A DNA stretch of 64,000 bases from an uncultured Pelagibacteraceae bacterium (GTDB lineage: Bacteria > Pseudomonadota > Alphaproteobacteria > Pelagibacterales > Pelagibacteraceae), in NCBI GenBank assembly GCA_902625945.1, contig CACODG010000001.1, forward strand, positions 88,872 to 152,871. The letters are read 5' to 3'. A model generated the notes under the pieces. It saw only the letters and a list, made by a program, of their open reading frames with translations. It searched no databases and was not told where the DNA came from. The translations under genes were made by a program, and so were the position numbers. The stretch's first letter is position 1. Every line of letters starts with the position of its first letter. Positions 16,228 through 25,594 of this stretch are shown here, piece by piece.

Positions 16228-17331
16228 ATGCTAGAAATTTATCTTCCAATAGCTCAAGTAAATATTGATATTTTTCTTCTTTTATTTTTAAGTTTAGCGG
16301 TAGGAGTTTTATCTGGCTTGTTTGGTGTTGGCGGAGGATTTTTGATGACTCCTTTTCTAATTTTTATGGGAATTCCTCCAGTTTACGCCGTTCCAAATGA
16401 AGTAAATAATATCCTTGCTACCTCGGTTTCAGGATCTTTAACGCATTGGTATAAAAAAACATTAGACTACAAAATGGGTTTGATGATTGTTGCAGGAGGA
16501 GTAGTTGGAACAATAATAGGTATAATGACATTTACTTTCTTTTCAGAAATTGGAAAAATTAGTTTAATAATTTCTTTATTATATATGTATCTTTTGGCTA
16601 TGGTTGGGACTCTTATGTTAATTGAGGGCATTAGAGAAAGAAGTCGTATGAAATCAAAAACCAATATTAGAAAAAAATTACATGATCATAATTGGTTGCA
16701 AGGTTTACCTTTAAGAATGAGGTTTAACAAATCAAGATTATACGAAAGTGCATTTACACCAATACTTTTAGGTTTCGTTGTTGGCTTTGTTGCTTCGATG
16801 ATGGGTATCGGCGGAGCATTTTTAATGGTGCCGGCAATGATATATATCATAGGAATGCCTGTAAAATTAATACCAGGAACCTCGTTGTTTGTAACAGTTT
16901 TCATTAGTGCAGTTGTAACAATCCTGCATTCTTTTAATTATGGAACAATCGATTTATTTTTAGTAGTCCCTTTAATATTGGGTTCGATAGTAGGTGTGCA
17001 AGTAGGGCAAAAAATCGGCCAATTTTTAGATAGCACTGAGCTTAAATCTTTATTTGCAATGCTCTTAATAACCGTTGCCATCGCTATTGCTTATGACTCT
17101 TTCTTTAGAGAAAAATCTGAATTTAATGGAAGTAAAGTTGAGGTACCTGAATTGAATAATTTAGCAGAATTTATTTTAAGAATATCTAATGATGCACCAT
17201 TTCTCTACGGTGCGTTTGCCATAATCCTTGCAGTAACTCTAGGAGCATTTATGGCTTGGATTAGAAAAATTGTTCACGATTTACGACATAAAAAACCAAA
17301 ACAAGAAGAAGTTAAATTTCCAGTAAAATAA
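16228..17331 (+). CDS. TauE/SafE family sulfite/organosulfonate exporter
   Basis: A 367-residue permease with about eight to nine membrane segments. The duplicated family motif is clear in both halves: FGVGGGFLMTPFLIFMGIP (about residues 32-50) and MGIGGAFLMVPAMIYIIGMP (about 191-210). A long basic cytoplasmic loop (about 130-170) separates them. TauE/SafE members export sulfite or sulfoacetate during sulfonate catabolism. Following aprMBA on the same strand, it would vent excess sulfite that AprBA cannot oxidise. The C-terminal segment after residue 300 adds one more span and a basic tail. Substrate is inferred from family and context. Confidence 0.88.
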   Translation: MLEIYLPIAQVNIDIFLLLFLSLAVGVLSGLFGVGGGFLMTPFLIFMGIPPVYAVPNEVNNILATSVSGSLTHWYKKTLDYKMGLMIVAGGVVGTIIGIMTFTFFSEIGKISLIISLLYMYLLAMVGTLMLIEGIRERSRMKSKTNIRKKLHDHNWLQGLPLRMRFNKSRLYESAFTPILLGFVVGFVASMMGIGGAFLMVPAMIYIIGMPVKLIPGTSLFVTVFISAVVTILHSFNYGTIDLFLVVPLILGSIVGVQVGQKIGQFLDSTELKSLFAMLLITVAIAIAYDSFFREKSEFNGSKVEVPELNNLAEFILRISNDAPFLYGAFAIILAVTLGAFMAWIRKIVHDLRHKKPKQEEVKFPVK

Positions 17332-17727
17332 TTATTTTTTTTTATATTTTTGTTTAGAAGGAATAACCCCTCTTACTCCTCCCCTTGGGTCTTCAACATC
17401 TCCTTTTCTTCTTGGTATAAGATGAATATGACAATGCATAATAGATTGTCCAGCATCTTTACCAATATTAGTTCCTATATTAAATCCTGTTATATTTTTA
17501 TCTAAATTGATTAATTCTTTTTGTTGAAGTTTTATAATTTCATCTAATTCTAAGATTTCATCTTTTTTCAATTCAAAGTAACTACTAATATGTCTCTTTG
17601 TAATAATTAAAGTATGATGCTCAGTTACAGGATAGGCAGTATCTCTTATGATGTAAAAAAATTTAGTCGACTTTATTACTTTACAATTTTTTTTCGAGCA
17701 AAAAATACAATCTTCAGATGAAGACAT
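17332..17727 (-). CDS. HIT family hydrolase
   Basis: A 131-residue histidine-triad protein. The active site HCHIHLIPR (about residues 98-106) fits the HxHxHxx motif, and DAGQSIMH precedes it. The N-terminal CIFCSKKNCK carries paired cysteines that may bind zinc, as in bacterial HIT proteins of the HINT/YcfF type. Members remove AMP from phosphoramidates or hydrolyse dinucleoside polyphosphates and adenylylsulfate. Its start overlaps the suyB stop (TAATG), so it is translationally tied to sulfolactate lyase. Activity on APS or sulfonated nucleotides is a speculative but testable link. Confidence 0.9.
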   Translation of the reverse strand: MSSSEDCIFCSKKNCKVIKSTKFFYIIRDTAYPVTEHHTLIITKRHISSYFELKKDEILELDEIIKLQQKELINLDKNITGFNIGTNIGKDAGQSIMHCHIHLIPRRKGDVEDPRGGVRGVIPSKQKYKKK

Positions 17728-18893
17728 TAAGCACTTCTGTAAAGCTTTGTCATAACGAACTCCCTATGACCTAAAGCCTCAGCACATGTTAATCTTCCAT
17801 TGGCAACTTTTAAAGTTGTTTCAATTAATTTATCACCTGCTTCATCGAGATTCATTTCTCTTGATAAAATTTTTGAAACATCACAGTCAACGTGTTCACT
17901 CATTAATTTAGCTGTTAAAGGATTTGCAGTAAGTTTTACAACTGGTTCAATTGGATTTCCAATAATGTTTCCTTGACCAGTTGGGAAAAGGTGAATGTTA
18001 AACCCGCCGGCTGCTTGAAGTGTAACACACTCTGCAGCTGCAGATGAAGTATCCATGAAATATAAACCTTTACCTTTTTTTGGTTCTTCTGCTGGTTCTA
18101 AGACATCTATAAATTTTCTTGAGCCTATTTTTTGAAAATTTCCAAAAGCCTTTTCTTCAATAGTAGTCAATCCTCCAGCAATATTTCCTGCAGTGGGTTG
18201 GCTTTCTGACAAATCATTCGTAGCCTCTTTTAAAATGAAATCGTTATATTCGCTCCAAGTTTTCATAAATTTTTTCTGAGCTTCGGGTGTAGCTCCTCTT
18301 TTCGCACATACTTGTTCAGCACCAGTCAATTCAGAAGTCTCACCAAAACATAAATGAACACCTAAGGGCTCAAGTTTATCCATTAAATTACCAACAGTAG
18401 GATTAGAAGCTAATCCAGATGTAGTATCGGACTCTCCACATTTTACTGAAATCCATAAATCACTGAGAGGACACTCCTCTCTCTGTTTTTCTGAAGCCCA
18501 CATAGAAAATTCTTGAGCTTTTTTTGATGCCTTCATTATTGTTTGTATATCGCCACTTCGCTCGATATGAAAACCCTCAACTGGCTTTCCTGTTTCAGCT
18601 ATTCCATCAACAATTTTTTTTGTCCATTTTGGCTCAATACCAATTACTATAACAGCTGCAACATTAGGATTTCTCCCAGTCCCTATCATAGTTCTAAAAT
18701 GTAATTCTAAATCTGCTCCGAATTGTAATCTTCCATAAGAGTGAGGGAGTGCAATTGTGCCTTTAATATTGTTTGCTACAGCCTCCGCGCAAGCATTTGA
18801 AATATCGTCGACCGGTAAAATGATAACATGATTTCTTGTTCCTGCTCTACCATTCTCTCTTTTGTAACCTAAAAAGCTTTTTGGAATTTCCAT
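17727..18893 (-). CDS. suyB: (2R)-sulfolactate sulfo-lyase, large (beta) subunit
   Basis: A 388-residue member of the UxaA/altronate dehydratase C-terminal family. [13 protein letters not shown] at the N-terminus and [22 protein letters not shown] (about residues 146-167) are family signatures with the cysteine that coordinates the metal. The split into two adjacent genes, small SAF-domain subunit first and large subunit second, is the arrangement of SuyAB. SuyAB releases sulfite from (R)-3-sulfolactate and leaves pyruvate. Altronate or galactarate dehydratase is the alternative, but the divergent xsc and nearby aprMBA strongly favour the sulfonate role. Confidence 0.85.
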   Translation of the reverse strand: MEIPKSFLGYKRENGRAGTRNHVIILPVDDISNACAEAVANNIKGTIALPHSYGRLQFGADLELHFRTMIGTGRNPNVAAVIVIGIEPKWTKKIVDGIAETGKPVEGFHIERSGDIQTIMKASKKAQEFSMWASEKQREECPLSDLWISVKCGESDTTSGLASNPTVGNLMDKLEPLGVHLCFGETSELTGAEQVCAKRGATPEAQKKFMKTWSEYNDFILKEATNDLSESQPTAGNIAGGLTTIEEKAFGNFQKIGSRKFIDVLEPAEEPKKGKGLYFMDTSSAAAECVTLQAAGGFNIHLFPTGQGNIIGNPIEPVVKLTANPLTAKLMSEHVDCDVSKILSREMNLDEAGDKLIETTLKVANGRLTCAEALGHREFVMTKLYRSA

Positions 18894-18897
18894 GTAA

Positions 18898-19185
18898 TTA
18901 CCATTTCTTTGTTTTTACGTTGTGAACATGCACATGTTCACCTTTTTTGATTTCTTTGACAACTTTACCAATATCGTGGCCGTATTTAAAAATAGTGTCA
19001 CCAACTTTTAAGTCTTTGAGTGCGATTTTATGACCTAATGGAACATCATTTGTAGAGGGCACGTTGACAGTTTTATCATTTTCCATAATCCAGGCATTAC
19101 AATCTTGGCCTTTTTTAGTTGTTTCTACCACGACAACTCCTACGTTATCTTTTTCGTCGTGGATGATAAGGTCAGGTTTTGACAT
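18898..19185 (-). CDS. suyA: (2R)-sulfolactate sulfo-lyase, small (alpha) subunit
   Basis: A 95-residue SAF-domain protein corresponding to the N-terminal part of altronate dehydratases and to SuyA. The pattern [27 protein letters not shown] (about residues 47-73), then [11 protein letters not shown], is diagnostic of the UxaA small domain. It lies 4 bases upstream of suyB on the same strand and is divergent from xsc across a 77-base promoter region. It pairs with SuyB in cleaving sulfolactate to pyruvate and sulfite. Confidence 0.86.
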   Translation of the reverse strand: MSKPDLIIHDEKDNVGVVVVETTKKGQDCNAWIMENDKTVNVPSTNDVPLGHKIALKDLKVGDTIFKYGHDIGKVVKEIKKGEHVHVHNVKTKKW

Positions 19186-19262
19186 AAAAATATCTAATGG
19201 ATATAGACTAAAATTTGGTATAATGAAAGATAGTTTTTCAAATATAATTAAAGGATATCTTT
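19186..19262. promoter_or_regulatory. Divergent promoter region between suyAB and xsc
   Basis: This 77-base gap must hold the promoters of both sulfonate units. TATAAT occurs at 19219-19224 and again at 19243-19248 on the plus strand. An inverted repeat ATATC-TAATG-GATAT lies at 19190-19204, and a further GATATC occurs at 19254-19259. The repeats might be operator half-sites for a shared regulator. No -35 matching the consensus is obvious. Confidence 0.4.
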
Positions 19263-21044
19263 ATGGCTAAAATGACAACAGAGGAAGCTTTTGTAAAAGT
19301 TTTACAAATGCATGGTATCGAACATGCTTTTGGTATTATCGGCTCAGCTTTTATGCCTATTTCAGATATTTTCCCAGATGCAGGTATTACGTTCTGGGAT
19401 GTTGCCCACGAAACTAATGGAGGTTTAATTGCAGACGGCTACACGAGAGCAACAGGAAAGATGTCAATGGTTGTTGCACAAAACGGTCCTGGTATAACTG
19501 GATTAGTTACACCAATTAAAACTGCTTATTGGAACCATACTCCTTTGCTTTTAGTAACGCCTCAAGCTGCAAACAAAACTATGGGGCAAGGAGGTTTTCA
19601 AGAGGTAGAGCAAATGAATTTATTTAAAGATATGGTTTGCTATCAGGAAGAAGTTAGAGACCCATCTCGAATAGCTGAGGTTTTAAACAGAGTTATTGAA
19701 AAAGCCATAAGAGGTTCAGCACCAGCCCAGATTAATATTCCTAGAGATTTTTGGACACAAGTTATAGACATTGAACTTCCTCCTATTGTTAGACTTGAAA
19801 GACAAGCTGGAGGAGCTGAAGCAGTAGAACAAGCTGCAAAATTATTATCTGATGCTAAGTTTCCAGTTATTTTGTCAGGGGCAGGAGTTGTCATAGGTGG
19901 AGCGATAGGTGATTGTGTTAAGTTAGCTGAAAAGTTAGACTCACCCGTATGCTCTGGTTATCAGCACAATGATAGTTTTCCCGGAAGTCATCCGCTTGCG
20001 GTTGGTCCACTTGGATACAATGGATCAAAAGCTGCGATGGAATTAATAGCTAAAGCAGATGTTGTTTTAGCTCTTGGCACAAGATTAAATCCTTTCTCTA
20101 CACTACCAGGTTACGGAATAGATTATTGGCCAAAAAATGCAAAAATTATTCAAGTAGATATGAATCCGGATAGAATAGGTTTGACTAAAAAAGTTACTGT
20201 TGGAATTTGTGGAGACGCTAAGCTCATCGCTAAACAACTATTGAATAAACTTTCTCCAAAGGCTGGAGATACTGACAGACAAAAAAGAAAAGATACAATT
20301 CATCAAACTAAATCAGCATGGTTACAAAAATTATCTGGCTTAGATCATGAAGATGATGATCCAGGAACAGCATGGAATAAAGAGGCTAGAGACAGAGATA
20401 AAGATAGGATGTCACCACGCCAAGCTTGGAGAGCAATTCAAGCTGGTATGCCTGAAGATGTTATTATATCTAGTGATATTGGAAACAACTGTGCAATAGG
20501 AAATGCTTACCCAACTTTTGAAAAAGGTAGAAAATATTTAGCCCCAGGTTTATTTGGTCCTTGTGGTTATGGTTTTCCATCTATATTGGGAGCAAAAATT
20601 GGTTGTCCAGATACACCCGTAATTGGTTTTGCAGGTGACGGAGCGTTTGGAATAAGTATGAATGAGATGAGTTCATGTGCAAGAGAAGAATGGCCAGCTA
20701 TATCAATGGTGATTTTCAGAAACTATCAATGGGGTGCTGAAAAGAGAAACACGACTTTATGGTTTGATAATAATTTTATTGGTACGGAGTTGGATCCAAA
20801 ATTGAGCTTTGCAAAAGTAGCTGATGCTTGCGGATTAAAAGGGGTAACCGTAAAAACAATGAAAGAAACGACAGAAGCAATAAAAAAATCATGTGAAGAT
20901 CAGAAAAAAGGAATTACAACTTTTATTGAAGTTATATTAAACCAAGAATTAGGTGAGCCATTTAGAAGAGATGCAATGAAAAAACCAGTTCGTGTCGCCG
21001 GAATTAATAAAAAAGACATGAAACCACAAAAATCATTAAGTTAA
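19263..21044 (+). CDS. xsc: Sulfoacetaldehyde acetyltransferase
   Basis: Thiamine-diphosphate enzyme that converts sulfoacetaldehyde plus phosphate to acetyl phosphate and sulfite, the key desulfonation of C2 sulfonates such as taurine. The 593 residues match the family length. Features are the catalytic glutamate in VAHETNGG (about residue 50), Xsc-like TPQAANKTMGQGGFQEVEQM (about 97-116), and the thiamine-binding GDGAFGISMNEM (about 458-469) with its downstream asparagine element. AAAGG precedes the ATG. Xsc is distinguished from acetolactate synthase by these central motifs. The required phosphate acetyltransferase, taurine aminotransferase and transporter lie at 38.5-46.8 kb. Confidence 0.93.
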   Translation: MAKMTTEEAFVKVLQMHGIEHAFGIIGSAFMPISDIFPDAGITFWDVAHETNGGLIADGYTRATGKMSMVVAQNGPGITGLVTPIKTAYWNHTPLLLVTPQAANKTMGQGGFQEVEQMNLFKDMVCYQEEVRDPSRIAEVLNRVIEKAIRGSAPAQINIPRDFWTQVIDIELPPIVRLERQAGGAEAVEQAAKLLSDAKFPVILSGAGVVIGGAIGDCVKLAEKLDSPVCSGYQHNDSFPGSHPLAVGPLGYNGSKAAMELIAKADVVLALGTRLNPFSTLPGYGIDYWPKNAKIIQVDMNPDRIGLTKKVTVGICGDAKLIAKQLLNKLSPKAGDTDRQKRKDTIHQTKSAWLQKLSGLDHEDDDPGTAWNKEARDRDKDRMSPRQAWRAIQAGMPEDVIISSDIGNNCAIGNAYPTFEKGRKYLAPGLFGPCGYGFPSILGAKIGCPDTPVIGFAGDGAFGISMNEMSSCAREEWPAISMVIFRNYQWGAEKRNTTLWFDNNFIGTELDPKLSFAKVADACGLKGVTVKTMKETTEAIKKSCEDQKKGITTFIEVILNQELGEPFRRDAMKKPVRVAGINKKDMKPQKSLS

Positions 21045-21052
21045 TAATTTTA

Positions 21053-22150
21053 ATGATAATCAAAAAAAGGACTAAGATTAATTTCTTAAAACAGTCTATT
21101 TATATTGTTTTATCTTTTATAATAATTTTTATCATCCTAGAAATATCGGTCAGAATTTTTTTTCCTATATTTAATTTTAATAGTATTTCTTATGAAAAAT
21201 CTCCTAATCATAAAATCTTAAAAGGAAAAGATACTTTTTTATTTAAAGACAGAATATCTGATAAATTTTTGATTAGAGTAAAAAATAAAAATAAAAAAAT
21301 ATCAATTAACCATACTAAAAAAAAAATTATTTTTATAGGAGATAGTGTAACACTCGGTCTTGGAGTGGATTTTGAAGATACATTTGTAGAAAATTTTAAA
21401 AGAAAATTTAAAAGAAATAATACTCAGATTCTTGCTTTTTCAAATCTAGGTATTAATTATAATGACATTTTTGACACTATTTCTAATGAATTTCCTAAAA
21501 TTTTAAAAGAGGGAGACATAATTATTTATCAATTCAATTATAACGATATAGTAAAATTTAATAATTCAGAAGAAAATATTAAAAAAAAAATAAATTTTAC
21601 AAATAATATTTTAGTCTCTTTTCAAAAATTTAAATTTAAATATCTTAACCATTCATCACTATTAAAATTTTTAAATCATCATTTTTCACTTATATCAAAA
21701 AATACTGAAGGAAGTTGCAGTGATCGAAAAATAGAGGCATTAGGCCAATACTCATATGCTTTTTTTTCAAAAGGATATGAGAAAGAAGCAAAAGAATCCT
21801 GGCTAAATTTTGAAAAACAATTTTCTCTCTCAAAAACTTTATTGGAAAAAAAAAATATTTCCTTTTACGTACTTATAAGTCCTGTTTCTTTACAATTAAA
21901 AAATCATAAAATTGTTAATAAACTTAATCTGGATCTAGATTGTAGCACAAAAAATGCGAATCTTTATTTAAAAGAAATATTAAAAAAAAACAGTGTAGGT
22001 TTTATTGATCCACTTGATAATCTTAAAGATCCTCAAAATGATAAATATAAACTATTATTTCAAGAATTTGATACTAATCACCCTAATAAATATGGCCATG
22101 AACTTATTGGTGAAGAGGTGTATAATAAATTGAGTAATTTAAATAAATAA
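21053..22150 (+). CDS. Membrane-anchored SGNH/GDSL-type hydrolase-like protein
   Basis: A 365-residue protein with one N-terminal membrane anchor (about residues 16-37) and an extracytoplasmic SGNH fold. IIFIGDSVTLGLGVD (about 87-101) contains the block-I serine, the block-III asparagine may lie in FNYNDIVKF, and the C-terminal DTNHPNKYGHELIGEEV has the Asp/His pair. SGNH proteins next to SxtJ, DUF5989 and carbamoyltransferase genes are a recurring set in surface-polysaccharide contexts. It starts 9 bases after xsc but belongs functionally to the genes downstream. Esterase or acyltransferase activity on a glycan is inferred. Confidence 0.75.
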   Translation: MIIKKRTKINFLKQSIYIVLSFIIIFIILEISVRIFFPIFNFNSISYEKSPNHKILKGKDTFLFKDRISDKFLIRVKNKNKKISINHTKKKIIFIGDSVTLGLGVDFEDTFVENFKRKFKRNNTQILAFSNLGINYNDIFDTISNEFPKILKEGDIIIYQFNYNDIVKFNNSEENIKKKINFTNNILVSFQKFKFKYLNHSSLLKFLNHHFSLISKNTEGSCSDRKIEALGQYSYAFFSKGYEKEAKESWLNFEKQFSLSKTLLEKKNISFYVLISPVSLQLKNHKIVNKLNLDLDCSTKNANLYLKEILKKNSVGFIDPLDNLKDPQNDKYKLLFQEFDTNHPNKYGHELIGEEVYNKLSNLNK

Positions 22151-22166
22151 TTTATAGACAGATTTT

Positions 22167-22544
22167 ATGAAAAAATCCTCTGAAAAAAGTTTTGGTATTT
22201 TATTTGGAATTGTTTTTTTATTAATATCTCTTTGGCCATTATTTTCATCTAACAATCTTAGATTGTGGGCTTTAATAATATCTTTAATTTTTTTTATTAT
22301 TACTTTTTTAAAACCTAAAATTTTAAAGCCGTTAAATAATATTTGGATTAAATTCGGGGAGATTTTAGGTAAAGTTGTAGCGCCTATAGTAATGGGCATA
22401 GTATTTTTTGTTGTTTTGACGCCTATTAGCTTAATTGTTAGAGCTTTCGGAAAGGATCTCTTAGGCTTAAAAATAACTGACAAAAAAAATTCTTATTGGA
22501 TTAGAAGAAAGAAAGATGTTGGAACAATGGATAAACAATTTTAA
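22167..22544 (+). CDS. SxtJ family membrane protein
   Basis: A 125-residue protein with three membrane segments (about 10-28, 32-48 and 65-95). The pattern W.K.GE.LGK...P..MG..FF....P......G.D.L....... matches the SxtJ family, which is named after a saxitoxin-cluster gene but is widespread in exopolysaccharide loci and has no known activity. The C-terminal YWIRRKKD is typical. It is followed without any gap by the DUF5989 gene and then the carbamoyltransferase gene, the standard trio. Confidence 0.78.
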   Translation: MKKSSEKSFGILFGIVFLLISLWPLFSSNNLRLWALIISLIFFIITFLKPKILKPLNNIWIKFGEILGKVVAPIVMGIVFFVVLTPISLIVRAFGKDLLGLKITDKKNSYWIRRKKDVGTMDKQF

Positions 22545-22697
22545 ATGATAGATTTTTTAAAAGAATTCTGGGAATTTTTAAAAGAAAGAAAAAAATATTG
22601 GCTTATACCTATTATAGTTGTTTTAGCTTTATTTGGTGTATTAATAGTATTAAGTCAAGGGTCCGCTGTAGCACCGTTTATTTATACAATTTTTTAA
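22545..22697 (+). CDS. DUF5989 family small membrane protein (SxtK-like)
   Basis: A 50-residue protein beginning MIDFLKEFWEFLKERKKYWL and ending in one membrane span with the sequence GSAVAPFIYTIF. The amphipathic EFW.FL.ERKK.W..P helix before a single span and the GSA.APF.Y ending are the DUF5989 signature. It directly abuts the sxtJ-like stop and the GTG start of the carbamoyltransferase gene, so the three are almost certainly translated together. The function of this family is unknown; a membrane adaptor for the carbamoyltransferase is a natural guess. Confidence 0.85.
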   Translation: MIDFLKEFWEFLKERKKYWLIPIIVVLALFGVLIVLSQGSAVAPFIYTIF

Positions 22698-24533
22698 GTG
22701 ACATCTATTTTAGGCATATCAGCATTTTATCATGACAGCGCTGCAGCGTTAATCAAAGATGGAAATATTTTAGCAGCAGCACAAGAAGAAAGGTTTACTA
22801 GAAAAAAACACGATGCAAATTACCCCTTTAATGCTGTTGATTTTGTTTTAACAAAAGGAAACTTAAAATTGAGCGAAGTTGATTATATAGTTTTTTTTGA
22901 AAAACCTTTTTTAAAGTTTGAGAGATTATTGGAAACTTATATGGCTTTTGCTCCTAAAGGTTTTAAATCCTTTAGCATGTCAATGCCAATTTGGTTAAGA
23001 GAAAAATTATTTCAAAAAAAGTTTTTATTTGAAAAATTAAAACAACATGACGATCAATTCAATGATATTAAAAAAATTAAATTTTCAGAGCATCATTTTA
23101 GTCATGCAGCCAGTGCGTTTTACCCTTCACCGTTTGACAAGGCTGTAGTTTTAACACTTGATGGAGTAGGCGAGTGGGCTACAACGACGGTTGCTGTCGG
23201 TGAGAACAATAAACTTAAAATTCTTAAGGAATTACATTTTCCTCACTCATTAGGATTGCTCTATTCTGCATTCACATATTACACAGGATTTAAAGTTAAT
23301 AGTGGAGAATATAAAGTTATGGGCTTAGCACCTTACGGCATTCCTAAATTTAAAGATTTAATTTTAGATAATTTAATTGACTTAAAAAAAGACGGATCTT
23401 TTAAATTAAATATGGAATATTTTAATTATGCTACCGGCTTAACTATGACTAATCAAAAGTTTTCAAAACTATTCGGACATCCCGTAAGAGACCCAAAAAA
23501 AGATCTATTAAACAATTTTCATATGGATGTTGCATCATCCATTCAGGCAGTTACAGAAGAGATAGTAATTAAATTAACAAGAAATATTTCCCAGGAGTAT
23601 AATATCAAAAATTTATGCTTAGCTGGAGGTGTTGCACTTAATTGTGTTGCTAATGGAAAAGTATTGCAAAAAAATATTTTTGAGAATATTTGGATACAAC
23701 CAGCCGCTGGTGATGCTGGAGGATCAATTGGAGCAGCTTTAGCTTATTGGTATAAAGATTTAAATATGTCAAGACATACCACAAAAGACTCAATGAATGG
23801 AGCATACTTGGGACCAGAATTTGATGAAAAAATAATAGAAAATAAACTAAAAATTTTAAAAGCAAAATTTTTAAAAAAAACTTCTGAAGAAATTTCAAAA
23901 ATTATTGCTAAAGAATTATCTAATAGCAAAACAGTAGGATGGTTTCAAGGTAGGATGGAGTTTGGACCAAGAGCTTTAGGAAATAGATCAATATTAGCAG
24001 ATCCAAGATCAGAAAAAATGCAGAAAGAATTAAACTTAAAAATTAAATTCAGGGAAAGTTTTAGACCTTTTGCACCTTCAGTGATCAGAGAGGACCTAAA
24101 TGAGTGGTTTGAATTAAATTGTGACAGCCCTTATATGTTACTCGTATCTGAGATAAAAAAAAGTAAACAAATAAGCATGTCAGATAAAGACAAGAAACTT
24201 TTTGGAATTGACAAACTTAATGTAAAAAGATCTTCTATTCCAGCTATAACCCATGTAGATTATTCAGCAAGAGTTCAGACGGTCCATAAGGAAACAAATC
24301 CAAAATATTACAATTTAATTCATGAATTCAAAAAAATTACTAACTGCCCAGTCTTGGTTAACACCTCTTTTAACGTAAGGGGGGAACCTATTGTTTGCTC
24401 TATTGAGGATGCATTTAACTGTTTTATGGGAACAAATTTAGATATTTTAGTAATTGAAAACTTTATTTTATATAAAAACGATCAAGATCAGTCATTACTA
24501 ACTGATAATTCCTCCATTTTTGATCCTGACTAA
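22698..24533 (+). CDS. Carbamoyltransferase, NodU/CmcH/SxtI family
   Basis: A 611-residue enzyme that transfers a carbamoyl group from carbamoyl phosphate to a hydroxyl of a small molecule or sugar. The N-terminal ASKHA-type domain begins ILGISAFYHDSAAALIKDG, continues with EERFTRKKHDANYPF (about residues 30-44), EHHFSHAASAFYPSPF (about 131-146) and LAGGVALNC (about 306-314). The C-terminal YrdC-like region has GRMEFGPRALGNRSILADPR (about 417-436) and NTSFNVRGEPIV. The start is a GTG immediately after the DUF5989 stop. The acceptor is unknown; surface-glycan decoration is the common context. Confidence 0.92.
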   Translation: MTSILGISAFYHDSAAALIKDGNILAAAQEERFTRKKHDANYPFNAVDFVLTKGNLKLSEVDYIVFFEKPFLKFERLLETYMAFAPKGFKSFSMSMPIWLREKLFQKKFLFEKLKQHDDQFNDIKKIKFSEHHFSHAASAFYPSPFDKAVVLTLDGVGEWATTTVAVGENNKLKILKELHFPHSLGLLYSAFTYYTGFKVNSGEYKVMGLAPYGIPKFKDLILDNLIDLKKDGSFKLNMEYFNYATGLTMTNQKFSKLFGHPVRDPKKDLLNNFHMDVASSIQAVTEEIVIKLTRNISQEYNIKNLCLAGGVALNCVANGKVLQKNIFENIWIQPAAGDAGGSIGAALAYWYKDLNMSRHTTKDSMNGAYLGPEFDEKIIENKLKILKAKFLKKTSEEISKIIAKELSNSKTVGWFQGRMEFGPRALGNRSILADPRSEKMQKELNLKIKFRESFRPFAPSVIREDLNEWFELNCDSPYMLLVSEIKKSKQISMSDKDKKLFGIDKLNVKRSSIPAITHVDYSARVQTVHKETNPKYYNLIHEFKKITNCPVLVNTSFNVRGEPIVCSIEDAFNCFMGTNLDILVIENFILYKNDQDQSLLTDNSSIFDPD

Positions 24534-25594
24534 ATTCCATTTTCTAAAATAAAATCAAGTAATTCTGGAAATATTAATTCAGAAATTTTTTTAGATCCTT
24601 CAATAGTTGTATGTATTCCATCCCACCAATATTCTCTTTTACCATTAAGTTTTTTTGCTAAATCTACACAGTTATATCCTTTTGATTTACAATGTTGAAT
24701 AAGTGAATAGTTTAAGGCAAATAAAGACTTGTTATTACTTCCATCTGATGTCAATTGATTAATAAAAATTGGCTCAGCTCCTATATTTTTTGACAATAAA
24801 TAAAGTTCATCAATATTTTTTAGATAATATTCGATTCTATTTTCGTGAATTTTTAAAATATTTTTTACATTAAAAGATAATAACGCTTTATCATAATTTA
24901 AGAAATTAAAATTTCTATTCTTATAAAAACTAGCTGAGGTATTATTGAAATCATAAACAATTCTCGCTTTATCAGATTTATGGTACTTATGTTTTGTTTT
25001 TCTTAACAAGTCATAAAATATACTGCTTGATTTCAAATAATCCTTTATTATTTCTGATTTTTTAGGATTCTTTACCAATCCATCTCTATCTATGTTTTTA
25101 GACATTTGCTCGATAGGTGACAAGTGATCATTTATCCCGACATAAAAAATTATAACTTTAGGATTAAAACTTTCAAGTTTTGGAAACCATACTTTAAAAT
25201 TGTTTATATGACCAATTGTTGATTGACCTTCTATACCTGCATTAATTATTTTAAATTTGATTTTTTTATCAGAAAACTTTTTATTTAAATTACCTACAAT
25301 ACTAAACTTTTCAGGTTTATATCTTTCGTCAGCGGTACTTCCTCCTATGAAAATACCCTTGATATCTTTTAATCTTATCTCTTTGCCTATAAATCCATAA
25401 TAATTTCTTTCGTAAGTATAATTAAATTTTTGTCCATCAATTTTTAAGGTATAATCATTTTTTTTCATCCTATGTTCTCTCATATAAGGACCTAGATTGT
25501 TTTTATCAAACCAGTATCCAAATAAAATTTCAATTATGAAAATAAAAAAAATAAAGAAAAATAAATTATAACTAAAAGTTTTTAATATTTTCAT
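24530..25594 (-). CDS. Membrane-anchored SGNH/GDSL-type hydrolase-like protein (second copy)
   Basis: A 354-residue protein with an N-terminal anchor (about residues 8-28) and SGNH blocks: GIFIGGSTADERY (about 83-95), IFYVGINDHLSP (about 155-166) with the block-III asparagine, and WWDGIHTTIEGSKKISELI (about 325-343) with Asp and His. The nucleophile motif is GGS rather than GDS. I start at the ATG at 25594, giving an ATGA overlap with the M23 peptidase gene. It ends four bases inside the convergent carbamoyltransferase gene. It lies on the opposite strand from the first copy and is not closely similar to it. Confidence 0.75.
   Translation of the reverse strand: MKILKTFSYNLFFFIFFIFIIEILFGYWFDKNNLGPYMREHRMKKNDYTLKIDGQKFNYTYERNYYGFIGKEIRLKDIKGIFIGGSTADERYKPEKFSIVGNLNKKFSDKKIKFKIINAGIEGQSTIGHINNFKVWFPKLESFNPKVIIFYVGINDHLSPIEQMSKNIDRDGLVKNPKKSEIIKDYLKSSSIFYDLLRKTKHKYHKSDKARIVYDFNNTSASFYKNRNFNFLNYDKALLSFNVKNILKIHENRIEYYLKNIDELYLLSKNIGAEPIFINQLTSDGSNNKSLFALNYSLIQHCKSKGYNCVDLAKKLNGKREYWWDGIHTTIEGSKKISELIFPELLDFILENGI

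Noticed and set aside
22139..22483. 114-codon minus-strand frame opposite the SxtJ-like gene
   Set aside because: The plus-strand gene has a family pattern, correct spacing and coupled neighbours, while the opposite frame has no recognisable domain or ribosome binding site.
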